This document shows positions 48,523 to 56,641 of a stretch of 64,000 nucleotides of DNA, one piece after another. Below the pieces are notes generated by a model. The model did not search any database. It was not told the origin of the DNA and saw only the letters and a program-made list of their open reading frames with translations. This DNA is from Pseudomonadota bacterium. Lineage in GTDB: Bacteria; Pseudomonadota; Gammaproteobacteria; Steroidobacterales; Steroidobacteraceae. The stretch lies in assembly GCA_023423065.1 (NCBI GenBank), contig JAFAGC010000118.1, positions 12,056 to 76,055 on the forward strand, in the 5' to 3' direction. The position numbers and the translations under genes were made by a program. Positions within the stretch are counted from its first letter, which is position 1; every line of letters starts with the position of its first letter.

Positions 48523-48594
48523 ATGATCGAGAAGTGCACGAAGGCGCTCTGCGTTGCAGTCATTCTTCTGCAGGTCGCCGCGCAGATTTTCTAA
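48523..48594 (+). CDS. Putative small membrane protein, 23 residues
   Basis: MIEKCTKALCVAVILLQVAA then QIF: a 23-residue ORF with AGGGAG placed 7 bp before the ATG and a hydrophobic core (ALCVAVILLQVAA). It fits the gap between the glycerophosphodiesterase and VOC genes. Good ribosome site and membrane-like content support it; conservation is unknown. Confidence 0.45.
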   Translation: MIEKCTKALCVAVILLQVAAQIF

Positions 48595-48605
48595 GTCCAT
48601 CGTTG

Positions 48606-49022
48606 ATGCCGCAGCCGTTCCATCTCGCGATTCCGGTTCACGACCTCGAGGCGGCACGCGGTTTTTACGGCGGGGTATTCGGATGTCCCGAGGGGCGCAG
48701 CAGCGCCGAGTGGGTGGACTTCGATTTTTTCGGCCACCAGGTGGTCGCGCACCTGGATCCCGGCAGACAAGAACACGTTCATCACAATGAAGTCGACGGG
48801 CACGAGGTGCCCGTGCCGCACTTCGGCATCGTCATGGAATGGAACAGCTGGCACACGCTCGCCGAGCGGCTGCGCGGCCTGGGCACTCGCTTCGAGATCG
48901 AGCCGGGCATCCGCTTCGCGGGGCAGGTCGGCGAGCAGGCGACGATGTTCCTCTACGACCCGTCGGGCAACGCGCTCGAGTTCAAGGCGTTCAAGGATCC
49001 TTCGCGGCTGTTCGCGAAGTAG
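48606..49022 (+). CDS. VOC family protein (glyoxalase/dioxygenase fold)
   Basis: A 138-residue single-domain vicinal-oxygen-chelate protein: FHLAIPVHDLEAARGFYGGV at the start, a central metal-type His (PVPHFGIVME) and the closing Glu in GNALEFKAFKD. Likely a lyase or dioxygenase of unknown substrate. Its end overlaps the convergent acetyl-CoA hydrolase gene by 32 bp. Confidence 0.88.
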   Translation: MPQPFHLAIPVHDLEAARGFYGGVFGCPEGRSSAEWVDFDFFGHQVVAHLDPGRQEHVHHNEVDGHEVPVPHFGIVMEWNSWHTLAERLRGLGTRFEIEPGIRFAGQVGEQATMFLYDPSGNALEFKAFKDPSRLFAK

Positions 49023-51204
49023 CCGCCGAACGCTCGCGTGCCGTCGCACGCAATCCCAGTCGCACGAGCTTCGCCGTCAGGCGTTCGCGGAAATCCGCGG
49101 GCTCGGATAACGCGAGGCGCTCCAGATAGACCCGATCCGTTTCGTTCGCGCCACCGCTGAGCATTGCGCGCGCGATCGCCAGGGCGCGGCCCGCGCGGTT
49201 CGCCGTGTGTTCTTTCAGCCAGCGCAGCGCGCGTGCGAGATCGATCTCCTCGCGTGTGAGGTCCGTGCCGAAGGGATACTCGGAGAACAGGCCGGCGCGC
49301 CGCTGTGCCTCGAAGGATTCCTCGAGGCGCTCGCGCGTGTTGTGGCGGAACTGCTCCGGTATGCGGTAACCCGAATCGATCTTGTTGGCGCGCCTGGCCG
49401 AGTTCAGTAGTTCGCCCTGGAAGCGAGAATCCGCGATGTTGATCATCGCGGCGATGCATTCGGCATCGGTGCGGCCGCGCAGGTCGGCGACGCCGTACTC
49501 CGTGATCGCGATGTCCCGCAGGTGACGCGGAATCGTGATGTGCCCGTAACCGGCGACGATGTTCGATTGCAGCCTGCCATCCTTGCGGCGCGTCGAACGC
49601 ACGCACAACATCGAACGCGCGCCCGGCAATGCATGCCCCATCGCGACGAAGTTGTACTGGCCGCCGACCCCCGAGACCACGCGGCCATCGGCGAGTCCGT
49701 CGGAGACGGCCGCGCCCAGTGTCGTCAGCATCATCGCCGTGTTGACGAAGCGCGCGTGCGAACGTTGCGCGACGCGCAATGAGAAATCCTCGCCGTCGAG
49801 CTGGTTGATGAAGCCGACGCCGCGCATGTCGAAGAGCCGGCGCTCCGACTCGGCCAGCGCGGCGAGCGCCGCGTAGAACGAACGCGGGCCGAGCAGGAAA
49901 CCCGCGTGCATGACCGTGCCGTTCTGCAGTTCGAGTCCGAGGCATTCGCGCGCGAGAGCGGCGCGGACCTTCGCGTCCGCGAGGTCCGTGCCGATGCGTG
50001 TGCCCTCGGAAGAAACGATGGCGCCGTCCGCGAAGCGCGTTTCGCCGCGCAGAACGCCCGCATGGCGCAACGCCGCGACGTCGTCGGGGTGGAGGACGGC
50101 GTCCTTCCTGTCGTGCAACAGCGCGGCCAGCAGTCGGTCGAGCAGCGAGGCATCGATGCGCGCATTCGAGCCGTTGGCCGCGAGCGCGCGCTGCAGCGGT
50201 AGATAGTCGTAGACCCGGCGGCGCAGAATGCCGGCCCGGTACAGGTCGAGCATCTGGTCCACGAACATCTCCGTGGCGCCGAACAGGCCGGTCGCGAACG
50301 GCGCGCGCCCGCCGGTGGAATCGATCAGTTCGGCGCTGCGCTCGGTCCCCGCGTCGGCGAGTGCGCGGCGCCACGCATCGTTCTGCTGGTGCCGCAGCAG
50401 CAGCGAGTAGACGATGGAGTCGCCGAGCTCTCCGATCCCGATCTGCAGCGTGCCGCCGTCGCGCACCAGCGCGCTGGCGTGTAGCCCGATGGCGTGATCG
50501 ACGGTCGACAGCGCGGGGTTGGGCGGCGCGAACAGGTCGTAGTCGTAGCGCGAATGATCGAGCAGCAGATCGAAGGTGTCGGCGCCGACATTGGCCGCGC
50601 CCAGCATGAACGGCATCTCGCGATGCACCTGGCCGAGCACCACCAGCGGCTTGCCCGCCGCGCGCAGCTTCGCGAGTTCCGGCATGAGGTCCACGGTGAC
50701 GTCGGGATTGCTGCCGAGGCTGATCTCGGTGACACCACCGACAGTACGCTTGGCGACCACGTGCGCGATCACGTTGACCCCGCGCGCGAGCGTGTCGCGC
50801 GCGCCGTGCGTGTAGTTCGCCGAGAGATAGTTCGACTGGGCGTGCCGCGAGCCCAGCAGCGACCCCGGCTCGAAGAAGAACTCGACGACTCGCACGTTGG
50901 GCGGCATCGCATCGCGGCGCATCGCCTCGAGATAGTCGAGCTCGGGGTAGTTGCCGAAGATGCGCGCCGCGAGCGGTTCGATGAAGCGGCGCTCGAGGTC
51001 GCTCGATCCCGACGGCTTGCGCAGGGACAGGGCCGTGCAGATGGTCAGGTCCAGCCCGGCATCGGCGCGCGCGCGGCGGAAGAACTCGTTGGCGATCAGG
51101 TTGGGCTTGCCGATGCCGAGCGGCAGCGCCAGCACCACGCGTTTGCCCACGCGCCGCAGCGCTTCCTCGACGATTTCCCCGACGTCATCAAACATCTGCG
51201 GCAT
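48991..51204 (-). CDS. Acetyl-CoA hydrolase/transferase family protein
   Basis: A 737-residue acyl-CoA hydrolase/CoA-transferase. Recognisable parts are LPLGIGKPNLIANEFF at the N-terminus, the GIGELGDSIVYSLLLRHQQ segment, and the AcCoA_hyd_C region SGVGGQYNFVAMGHALPGAR with ITEYGVADLRGRT, which carries conserved residues of the family. At 737 residues it is longer than the about 500-residue Cat1/AchA forms, owing to a central insertion. The substrate is unknown. It diverges from the cupin gene. Confidence 0.88.
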   Translation of the reverse strand: MPQMFDDVGEIVEEALRRVGKRVVLALPLGIGKPNLIANEFFRRARADAGLDLTICTALSLRKPSGSSDLERRFIEPLAARIFGNYPELDYLEAMRRDAMPPNVRVVEFFFEPGSLLGSRHAQSNYLSANYTHGARDTLARGVNVIAHVVAKRTVGGVTEISLGSNPDVTVDLMPELAKLRAAGKPLVVLGQVHREMPFMLGAANVGADTFDLLLDHSRYDYDLFAPPNPALSTVDHAIGLHASALVRDGGTLQIGIGELGDSIVYSLLLRHQQNDAWRRALADAGTERSAELIDSTGGRAPFATGLFGATEMFVDQMLDLYRAGILRRRVYDYLPLQRALAANGSNARIDASLLDRLLAALLHDRKDAVLHPDDVAALRHAGVLRGETRFADGAIVSSEGTRIGTDLADAKVRAALARECLGLELQNGTVMHAGFLLGPRSFYAALAALAESERRLFDMRGVGFINQLDGEDFSLRVAQRSHARFVNTAMMLTTLGAAVSDGLADGRVVSGVGGQYNFVAMGHALPGARSMLCVRSTRRKDGRLQSNIVAGYGHITIPRHLRDIAITEYGVADLRGRTDAECIAAMINIADSRFQGELLNSARRANKIDSGYRIPEQFRHNTRERLEESFEAQRRAGLFSEYPFGTDLTREEIDLARALRWLKEHTANRAGRALAIARAMLSGGANETDRVYLERLALSEPADFRERLTAKLVRLGLRATARERSAATSRTAAKDP

Positions 51205-51243
51205 GCCGCTACACTACATGCGATGTCGTGAGGGTCAATCCAT

Positions 51244-51726
51244 ATGAGTCTGAAGAAACCCGCGCTCGAACCCATGTCGCTCGCGCCGCGCACCGGCAGC
51301 GGCTATCCGGAACCGTATCGTTCGCGCTGCGTGCCGCGCGAGAAGCGCGGGCTCGGCGATGCGCTCGGGCTCACGAAGATCGGGATCAATCACACCGTGT
51401 TGCCGCCCGGCAAGGAATCGTCCATGCGCCACTGGCACACGTACGAAGACGAGTTCATCTACATGCTGTCGGGCGAAGTCGTGCTGGTGACGGATGCGGG
51501 CGAACAGGTGTTGACCGCCGGAATGTGCGCGGGCTTTCCGGCCTCACCCGACGGAAAGGCCGGCGACGGTCATCAACTCGTCAATCGCGGCAGTGAGCCC
51601 GCCGTGTATCTCGAAGTCAGCAACCGCGACCCGCGCGATTCAGCGGTGTACTCGGACGTCGATCTGAAGTTCGAACGCGTGGACGGCGCGGTGGTGTTCA
51701 CCCACAAGGACGGCAGTCCCTACTAG
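51244..51726 (+). CDS. Cupin domain protein
   Basis: A 160-residue cytosolic cupin (motif 1 HWHTYEDEFIYMLSGEVVLV, motif 2 GHQLVNRGSEPAVYLEV) of the type found near detoxification or sugar genes; metal site partly conserved (HWH..E..). Substrate unknown. Its stop is followed by a REP-like palindrome. Confidence 0.86.
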   Translation: MSLKKPALEPMSLAPRTGSGYPEPYRSRCVPREKRGLGDALGLTKIGINHTVLPPGKESSMRHWHTYEDEFIYMLSGEVVLVTDAGEQVLTAGMCAGFPASPDGKAGDGHQLVNRGSEPAVYLEVSNRDPRDSAVYSDVDLKFERVDGAVVFTHKDGSPY

Positions 51727-51729
51727 AGA

Positions 51730-51841
51730 GGGCAGCCCCCCCTTTCCCAGCAAAAGGGGTCAGCCCTCCATTCAATGCAGCCGTCGAGGCTGCGTATCAG
51801 AGGGAGGATCGACGCCTTTTGCCGGGAAAGGGGGGCTGCCC
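51730..51841. repeat. REP-like long palindrome overlapping a gene end
   Basis: Arms 51730-51757 and 51815-51841 (left arm begins GGGCAGCCCCCCCTTTCCCA) match in inverted orientation except one extra C and one substitution. Inside are nested arms CCCTCC/GGGAGG and GCAGCC/GGCTGC, so the whole 112 bp can fold as one hairpin. Its right half encodes the C-terminus of the next gene. Confidence 0.7.
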
Positions 51842-52371
51842 CCGATCCGTTCGGGCGGCAATACCGTCACTTCGCCCTCGAGCGGCGCCGCGCGCCACAC
51901 GACGAAGCGCTGGTTCACGGACGACCCCAGCGCGTCCGTGATGTTCGCGTGGTTGTACCCGGGTAGTTTGGCGAGGTGCGACACGAGGTCGTGCCGGGCC
52001 GCGAGGCGTTGCCCGACGAGCACGCCCGAGGTGCCCGATCCGACGAGTACGTAGAAGTATTCCTCGGAGAAGTTTCCTCCGGGCGTGACGACGATGGAAA
52101 CCTCGCGCAGCTCGCTCCAACGCACGTATTCGCCGGCGCCGCGCGGCAACTTGCGCAGGATGCCTTCATCGGTGATCTGCAATTCCTCGCCCAGCCTGCG
52201 CAATTCCCAGGTCAGGACCAGTGGTTCGATCATCAGCACCACGGCGATCGCCAGGAAGATGCCCGGCAGCCACCAGCTGATGCTGCCCGTCCACGCGGGA
52301 AAGAAGGCCAGCACGAATACCGCGAGCGCGACGCCTATCCACACGCGCCTCATGGAGTTGAATGCGCCCAT
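51772..52371 (-). CDS. Membrane protein of unknown function
   Basis: A 199-residue protein with two adjacent TM helices near the N-terminus (VWIGVALAVFVLAFFPAW, WLPGIFLAIAVVLMIEPLVL) and a PH-like cytosolic beta domain (GEELQITDEGILRKL, SIVVTPGGNFSEEYFYVLVG). No specific family assigned. The last about 25 residues are encoded by the REP-like palindrome, so the original C-terminus was probably replaced. It precedes, on the same strand, nothing recognisable. Confidence 0.75.
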   Translation of the reverse strand: MGAFNSMRRVWIGVALAVFVLAFFPAWTGSISWWLPGIFLAIAVVLMIEPLVLTWELRRLGEELQITDEGILRKLPRGAGEYVRWSELREVSIVVTPGGNFSEEYFYVLVGSGTSGVLVGQRLAARHDLVSHLAKLPGYNHANITDALGSSVNQRFVVWRAAPLEGEVTVLPPERIGGSPPFPAKGVDPPSDTQPRRLH

Positions 52372-52372
52372 T

Positions 52373-52978
52373 TCAGCCGCCCACCGCCGCCTTGTTGAGG
52401 ACGACCTTGTATTCGAGCTTTACGGTGTTCCCGACCCACTCGCTGGATTTCCACTCACCCTGGCCGACACCGTAGTCCAGCCGATCGATGGAAGTCGCGC
52501 CGCTGAGCTCGAGTCCCGCGCCCACCGGTTTCATCGTCAGCGGGATTCGCAGATCGCGGGTCACGCCGCGCAAGGTGAGTTTGCCGGCCGCTTCCACCTT
52601 GCCCCCGGTGCCGGCCTTGAAGGAGGTCGCGACATAGGTCGCCGTCGGAAACTGTTTCGCATCCAGCAGCTCCTCGCTTGCGAGCGTGGCGTCGCGATCC
52701 TTGTCCTGCGTGTCGAGCGAGGCGATCTGCACGACGACCTTCATCGAACTGGCCGCGAGATTGTTCGGGTCGTAGGCCATTTCGACGGTGAACTGGCCGA
52801 ACTTTCCCTGGCTCGCGGCCCCGGCCTGGTCGAAAGTGAAGGTCAACGTGCTGCCGGACCCGCTGCGGTACTGGGGCGTCGTCGCGGGATCCGGACTCTT
52901 GCCCGGTTCCGCCGCGAGGGCGCCGGCGGCGATGAGACAGGCGCCGAGTGCCGCGAGATAGTTAGACATGGGTTTCAT
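52373..52978 (-). CDS. YceI-family periplasmic protein
   Basis: A 201-residue exported lipocalin-like YceI protein (signal peptide LAALGACLIAAGALA; body with KFGQFTVEMAYDPNN, GKLTLRGVTRDLRIPLTM and SIDRLDYGVGQGEW). YceI proteins bind isoprenoid-type lipids. The ATG at 52978 overlaps the cytochrome b561 stop (ATGA); b561 and YceI are a classic pair (yceJ-yceI in E. coli). Confidence 0.92.
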   Translation of the reverse strand: MKPMSNYLAALGACLIAAGALAAEPGKSPDPATTPQYRSGSGSTLTFTFDQAGAASQGKFGQFTVEMAYDPNNLAASSMKVVVQIASLDTQDKDRDATLASEELLDAKQFPTATYVATSFKAGTGGKVEAAGKLTLRGVTRDLRIPLTMKPVGAGLELSGATSIDRLDYGVGQGEWKSSEWVGNTVKLEYKVVLNKAAVGG

Positions 52979-53529
52979 TTCGGTCCCGTGAACGGCAACA
53001 TCCGTTTCAGGACGTCGTTCCTGTCGATGAAGTGATGTTTGAGCGCGCCGGCGATGTGCAGCAACGCCACCGCGACCAGCGCGACATTGAGCTTGCCGTG
53101 CAGCGAGTGCAGCAGTTCGTACGCCGATTGCGAGGGGGCGACGAGATCGGGTAGCTGGACCAGCTTGAACCAGCTCACCGGAAAGTTGCGGGCGGAAGAC
53201 ATCGTCCAGCCCGTGAGCGGAATCGCGAACAGCAGCGCGTACAGCAGGAAGTGCGAAATACGCGCGAGCTGGCGTTCCCAGGTCCTGGTCACGGTAGCGA
53301 GTTCGGGGGTCGGGTTCATCAACCGCCAGACCAGCCGGACGATCGCGAGCGCGAGGATCGTGATGCCGAACGACTTGTGCCACGCGAGCGTTTCGATCAG
53401 CGCAGGTCCCCGGGGCAGATTCTCCGCGCGGCTGATGATCACCCACTGGTTGATTATCAGCAGCACGATCAGCCAGTGCAGCGCCTTGGAGAAGGAACCC
53501 CATGCCGTCGTCGTGTTACGAAAAGTCAT
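52975..53529 (-). CDS. Cytochrome b561 (YceJ-type)
   Basis: A 184-residue four-helix dihaem membrane cytochrome. Haem-ligand His residues are visible in SKALHWLIVLLIIN, ETLAWHKSFGITIL, LHSLHGKLNV and VALLHIAGALKHHFID. It probably accepts electrons from ubiquinol or passes them to a periplasmic partner, and is co-transcribed with the YceI gene. Confidence 0.92.
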   Translation of the reverse strand: MTFRNTTTAWGSFSKALHWLIVLLIINQWVIISRAENLPRGPALIETLAWHKSFGITILALAIVRLVWRLMNPTPELATVTRTWERQLARISHFLLYALLFAIPLTGWTMSSARNFPVSWFKLVQLPDLVAPSQSAYELLHSLHGKLNVALVAVALLHIAGALKHHFIDRNDVLKRMLPFTGPK

Positions 53530-53622
53530 GTCTGTAAGCTATCCACCCAGGTGCCTCCGGTCAAAGCCGGCCAATCGGGCATGAGTGGCAGCCAGTCGCA
53601 CTTCGAGTTCCCGGGAGGCCGT

Positions 53623-54324
53623 TTGAGTCATCTTCGAGTTCTGTTCGCGGGCCTCGCGCTATTGGGGCTTGCGTCCTGTCGGACAAGCCCCCCCATGCCG
53701 CCGCCTTCTCCTGTCGAAGGCCCAATGCCGCAACCGGGGGCGCCGTTCCCGGGCGCCCGCCCCTATCGGGTAGTCGCCGAGGAGTCGTTGCTCCAGGTCT
53801 ATGCATATCGCGGTGGTGCGATGGCGCGGCTCGGACACAACCACGTGGTTGCTTCCCGGCATCTGGGGGGAGTCGTTTTTCTGACCGACGATCTGTTGCA
53901 GACTCGATTCGACATCGGCTTCCCGGTGGCCGAGCTGACCATCGACGAGCCGGCGTTGCGCGAAGAGGCGGGTCCGGATTTTCCGCCCGGCGTTCCGCAA
54001 AGCGCACGTGACGGGACCCGCAACAACCTGCTGTCCGAGGCCGCGCTCGATGCGGCCCGATTCCCGACGATCCGGCTGCGCGCCGTCGATGTCATGCCGA
54101 CCGCGACGGCGTTCGAGGCCGGCGTGGAAATCACGATCAAGGATCAGACCCGGCAGGTGAGGGTGCCGGTGGAGGTCGAGCGGTCGGACGGTCAGATCGT
54201 CGCGCGCGGCGAGTTTCCGCTCAAGCAGTCGGAGCTCGGGCTCAAGCCGTTCACGGTGGCGCTCGGCACTCTCGTGGTGCTCGACGACCTGCGCGTGAAG
54301 TTCGAGATCACGGCGCGGAAGTAG
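53623..54324 (+). CDS. YceI-like lipoprotein
   Basis: A 233-residue outer-membrane or periplasmic lipoprotein with the lipobox GLASC and a YceI-type body (LRAVDVMPTATAFEAGVEIT, VRVPVEVERSDGQIVARGEF, LKQSELGLKPFTVALG). TTG 53623 is my choice: it yields a short signal MSHLRVLFAGLALLGLASC with GGAGG 4 bp away. The ATG at 53581 is in frame and possible. It opens divergently from the b561/YceI operon and converges on the S46 peptidase gene. Confidence 0.82.
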   Translation: MSHLRVLFAGLALLGLASCRTSPPMPPPSPVEGPMPQPGAPFPGARPYRVVAEESLLQVYAYRGGAMARLGHNHVVASRHLGGVVFLTDDLLQTRFDIGFPVAELTIDEPALREEAGPDFPPGVPQSARDGTRNNLLSEAALDAARFPTIRLRAVDVMPTATAFEAGVEITIKDQTRQVRVPVEVERSDGQIVARGEFPLKQSELGLKPFTVALGTLVVLDDLRVKFEITARK

Positions 54325-54340
54325 ATAGAAAGGACCAGGA

Positions 54341-54402
54341 GGGGGCGGGCTTTGAAGTCCCACCCCCGAAACAGGAAGGGGACAGACTTCGCGTCTGTCC
54401 CC
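54341..54402. repeat. Pair of hairpins, REP-like/bidirectional terminator
   Basis: GGGGGcGGG (54341) pairs with CCCaCCCCC (to 54367), then GGGGACAGAC (54378-54387) pairs perfectly with GTCTGTCCCC (54393-54402) around TTCGC. They fill the gap between two convergent genes. The GGGACAGAC palindrome resembles REP-like repeats common in proteobacteria. Confidence 0.65.
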
Positions 54403-54408
54403 ATCAAA

Positions 54409-56469
54409 CTACTTCGCCGACATTTCCTTGAGCAGCGCGTCGGCCTTGTAAACCTTGGTCAACGCTTCCCGCATGATCGCCGGGTGCACGGCGACGGCGC
54501 GGTTCTTCTCGGTATCGAACCAGTACGAGCCCGAGATCGAGTGGATGTTGCCGTCGAACAGCAGGCCGACCACTTCGCCCTTCGCGCTGATCAGCGGGCT
54601 GCCCGAGTTGCCGCCGACGATGTCGTTGTTGGTCACCAGGTTGAACAGCGTGTCCTTGTCGAGCTGGTCGCGAACAGCGACCCAACTGTCCGGAACCTTG
54701 AACGGCTCCGCGCCGGTGGCTCGATCGAACAGGCCCTGCAGGCGGGTGAACGGATGGACGGGTTTGCCGTTCTCGACCCAGCCGCCGACCTTGCCCCAAT
54801 TGAGACGCAGCGTGAACGTGGCATCCGGATACACGCTCGTGCCGAGCGCCGCGAAGCGCGCGCGGGCGATCTTCTCCGACGCAAGGTCGATGGGCGCCTC
54901 GACGTTGTCCTCGAATTCCTTGCGCAGTTTGCGCGCCGTCGGTTCGATGTCGCGGGCCAGGACGATCATCGGGTCGTCGGAGGCCGCGATCGCCGCCTCG
55001 CCGCCCTTCCACAACGCCATGCGGACGGCCGGATCGGCGAGCTTCGTACCGCTGACCAGACGGTTCGCGAGCTCGGTGGGCGACTCCTTCGAGAGCAGCT
55101 GGCGCACGACCGGATGATCGGGCCCTAACCACTCGCGCATGCGCTCGAAGCCGAACGCGAGCCGCAGCTTCTCGAGCTCGGGGTAGACCGGCACGGAGGC
55201 GCCGAGCTGCTGTTCGATGCGCGGCAGCGCCGCGTCCGTGAACTCGCGGAAGCGCTGATCGTTGGGCTTGCCGCGTTCCGCGGCGCCGCGCACGAGCGCG
55301 CGCGCGTAGGTTACGAGGCGACCCTGGAATCCGCCGGCCTGCTCGATGAACAGGACGGGCAGCCAGTTGCCCGCGTGCTCCGCCTGCACTTTTTCGATTT
55401 CGGCCCACGGATCGCCGATCGCGGCGCGCAGCTCATCGTTGGCCGCGACGTACGCGCGCAGGGATTTCTCCTCGGCGAGCTTGCGCTCGAACAACTGGTC
55501 TTCGAGCAGCGCGTCGAGTTGTTTGCGCCGCACCTTGATCTGGTTCTCGACGGTCTGGATCTGGTCCGAGACGATACGGGCATTATCCGGGCTCTCTTCC
55601 GAGAACTGGATGTAGCGTCCGCGCAGCTCGGAATAGCGCAGGAGCCAGTTCGGCAGATTCATATTGCGCTGCCATTTGAGCTCGGCGACGGTGAGCAGCC
55701 GGTTCGTGGTGCCGGGATGACCGGACACGAGCACCGGATCGCCATCCGCCGGTCCCGCGAAGTTGATCTTGAGGAAGTCGGGCGTCTTCGCGGGTTTGCC
55801 GTTTTCGTAGACGCGCAGGACGCTCATGTCGAGGCACCATCGCGGGAACTGGAAGTTGTCCGGATCGCCGCCGAACGCCGCGATCGATCCTTCCGGCGCG
55901 AACGCGATGCGCACGTCGGTGTAACGCTTGTACTTGTAGAGCCAGTACTGGCCGCCCTGGTAAAGCGTGACGGCCTGGCACTTGAACTTGCTCTGTGCTT
56001 CGCAGGCGGACTCGAGTTTCGTGAGCTCCGCCTTGCGCGCCTCGTTGGCGGCCTGGTCGTTCTTGCCCGCGGTCGCGGCGTTCACCTTCGCGGTGACGTC
56101 CTCCATCTCGGTCAAGACGTCGGCCACCTGCGTCTGGCACTTCTTCTCGCTGGCGCGATCGCGCGCCAGGAAGCCGTCGTCGACGAGGCTCTTTTCCTTC
56201 GAGGAGAGCTCGGCGAGGCAGGAGACGACGCAGTGATGGTTGGTCAGGACGAGGCCTTCGCCCGAGACGAACGAACCCGTGCAGTTCGAGAGGCGCACGG
56301 TCGCGCGCCGCACGCGATCGAGCCAGGCCTGGTCGAGCTTCGTCTTGAGTGTCGTGTTGGCTCGCTCGAGCGGAAAACCGTGAAAGGTCCACATCCCTTC
56401 GTCGGCTCGCGTCGCGGAGCAGGCCAATACCAGTAGTGCGGCGCCCGCCGCATGGATCCAGCGCATCAT
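54409..56469 (-). CDS. S46 dipeptidyl-peptidase (DPP7/DPP11 family)
   Basis: A 686-residue exported serine dipeptidase that trims dipeptides from peptides in the periplasm. Signal peptide AAGAALLVLACSATRA, mature protein beginning DEGMW as in the family. Catalytic triad motifs: LTNHHC near residue 78, GGDPDNF near 213, and GGNSGSP near 629. A large helical insertion (about residues 290-560) covers the active site as usual. The second Met (56466) is an equal start. Confidence 0.94.
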   Translation of the reverse strand: MMRWIHAAGAALLVLACSATRADEGMWTFHGFPLERANTTLKTKLDQAWLDRVRRATVRLSNCTGSFVSGEGLVLTNHHCVVSCLAELSSKEKSLVDDGFLARDRASEKKCQTQVADVLTEMEDVTAKVNAATAGKNDQAANEARKAELTKLESACEAQSKFKCQAVTLYQGGQYWLYKYKRYTDVRIAFAPEGSIAAFGGDPDNFQFPRWCLDMSVLRVYENGKPAKTPDFLKINFAGPADGDPVLVSGHPGTTNRLLTVAELKWQRNMNLPNWLLRYSELRGRYIQFSEESPDNARIVSDQIQTVENQIKVRRKQLDALLEDQLFERKLAEEKSLRAYVAANDELRAAIGDPWAEIEKVQAEHAGNWLPVLFIEQAGGFQGRLVTYARALVRGAAERGKPNDQRFREFTDAALPRIEQQLGASVPVYPELEKLRLAFGFERMREWLGPDHPVVRQLLSKESPTELANRLVSGTKLADPAVRMALWKGGEAAIAASDDPMIVLARDIEPTARKLRKEFEDNVEAPIDLASEKIARARFAALGTSVYPDATFTLRLNWGKVGGWVENGKPVHPFTRLQGLFDRATGAEPFKVPDSWVAVRDQLDKDTLFNLVTNNDIVGGNSGSPLISAKGEVVGLLFDGNIHSISGSYWFDTEKNRAVAVHPAIMREALTKVYKADALLKEMSAK

Positions 56470-56641
56470 CGGAAAATCTCCAGGAAGTAGTGGGGCCGCT
56501 CTGCGGCCGATGCCGCGATTATTGCTTACATCGGCTCACATCGGCTCGCAAGTCGGCTACCACCTCGATTCGCAGGATGTCGGAACGTCGCATCCAACAT
56601 TCGCTTCGGCGCTCATGCCAGCGTGGCATCATGGCCCGGCC

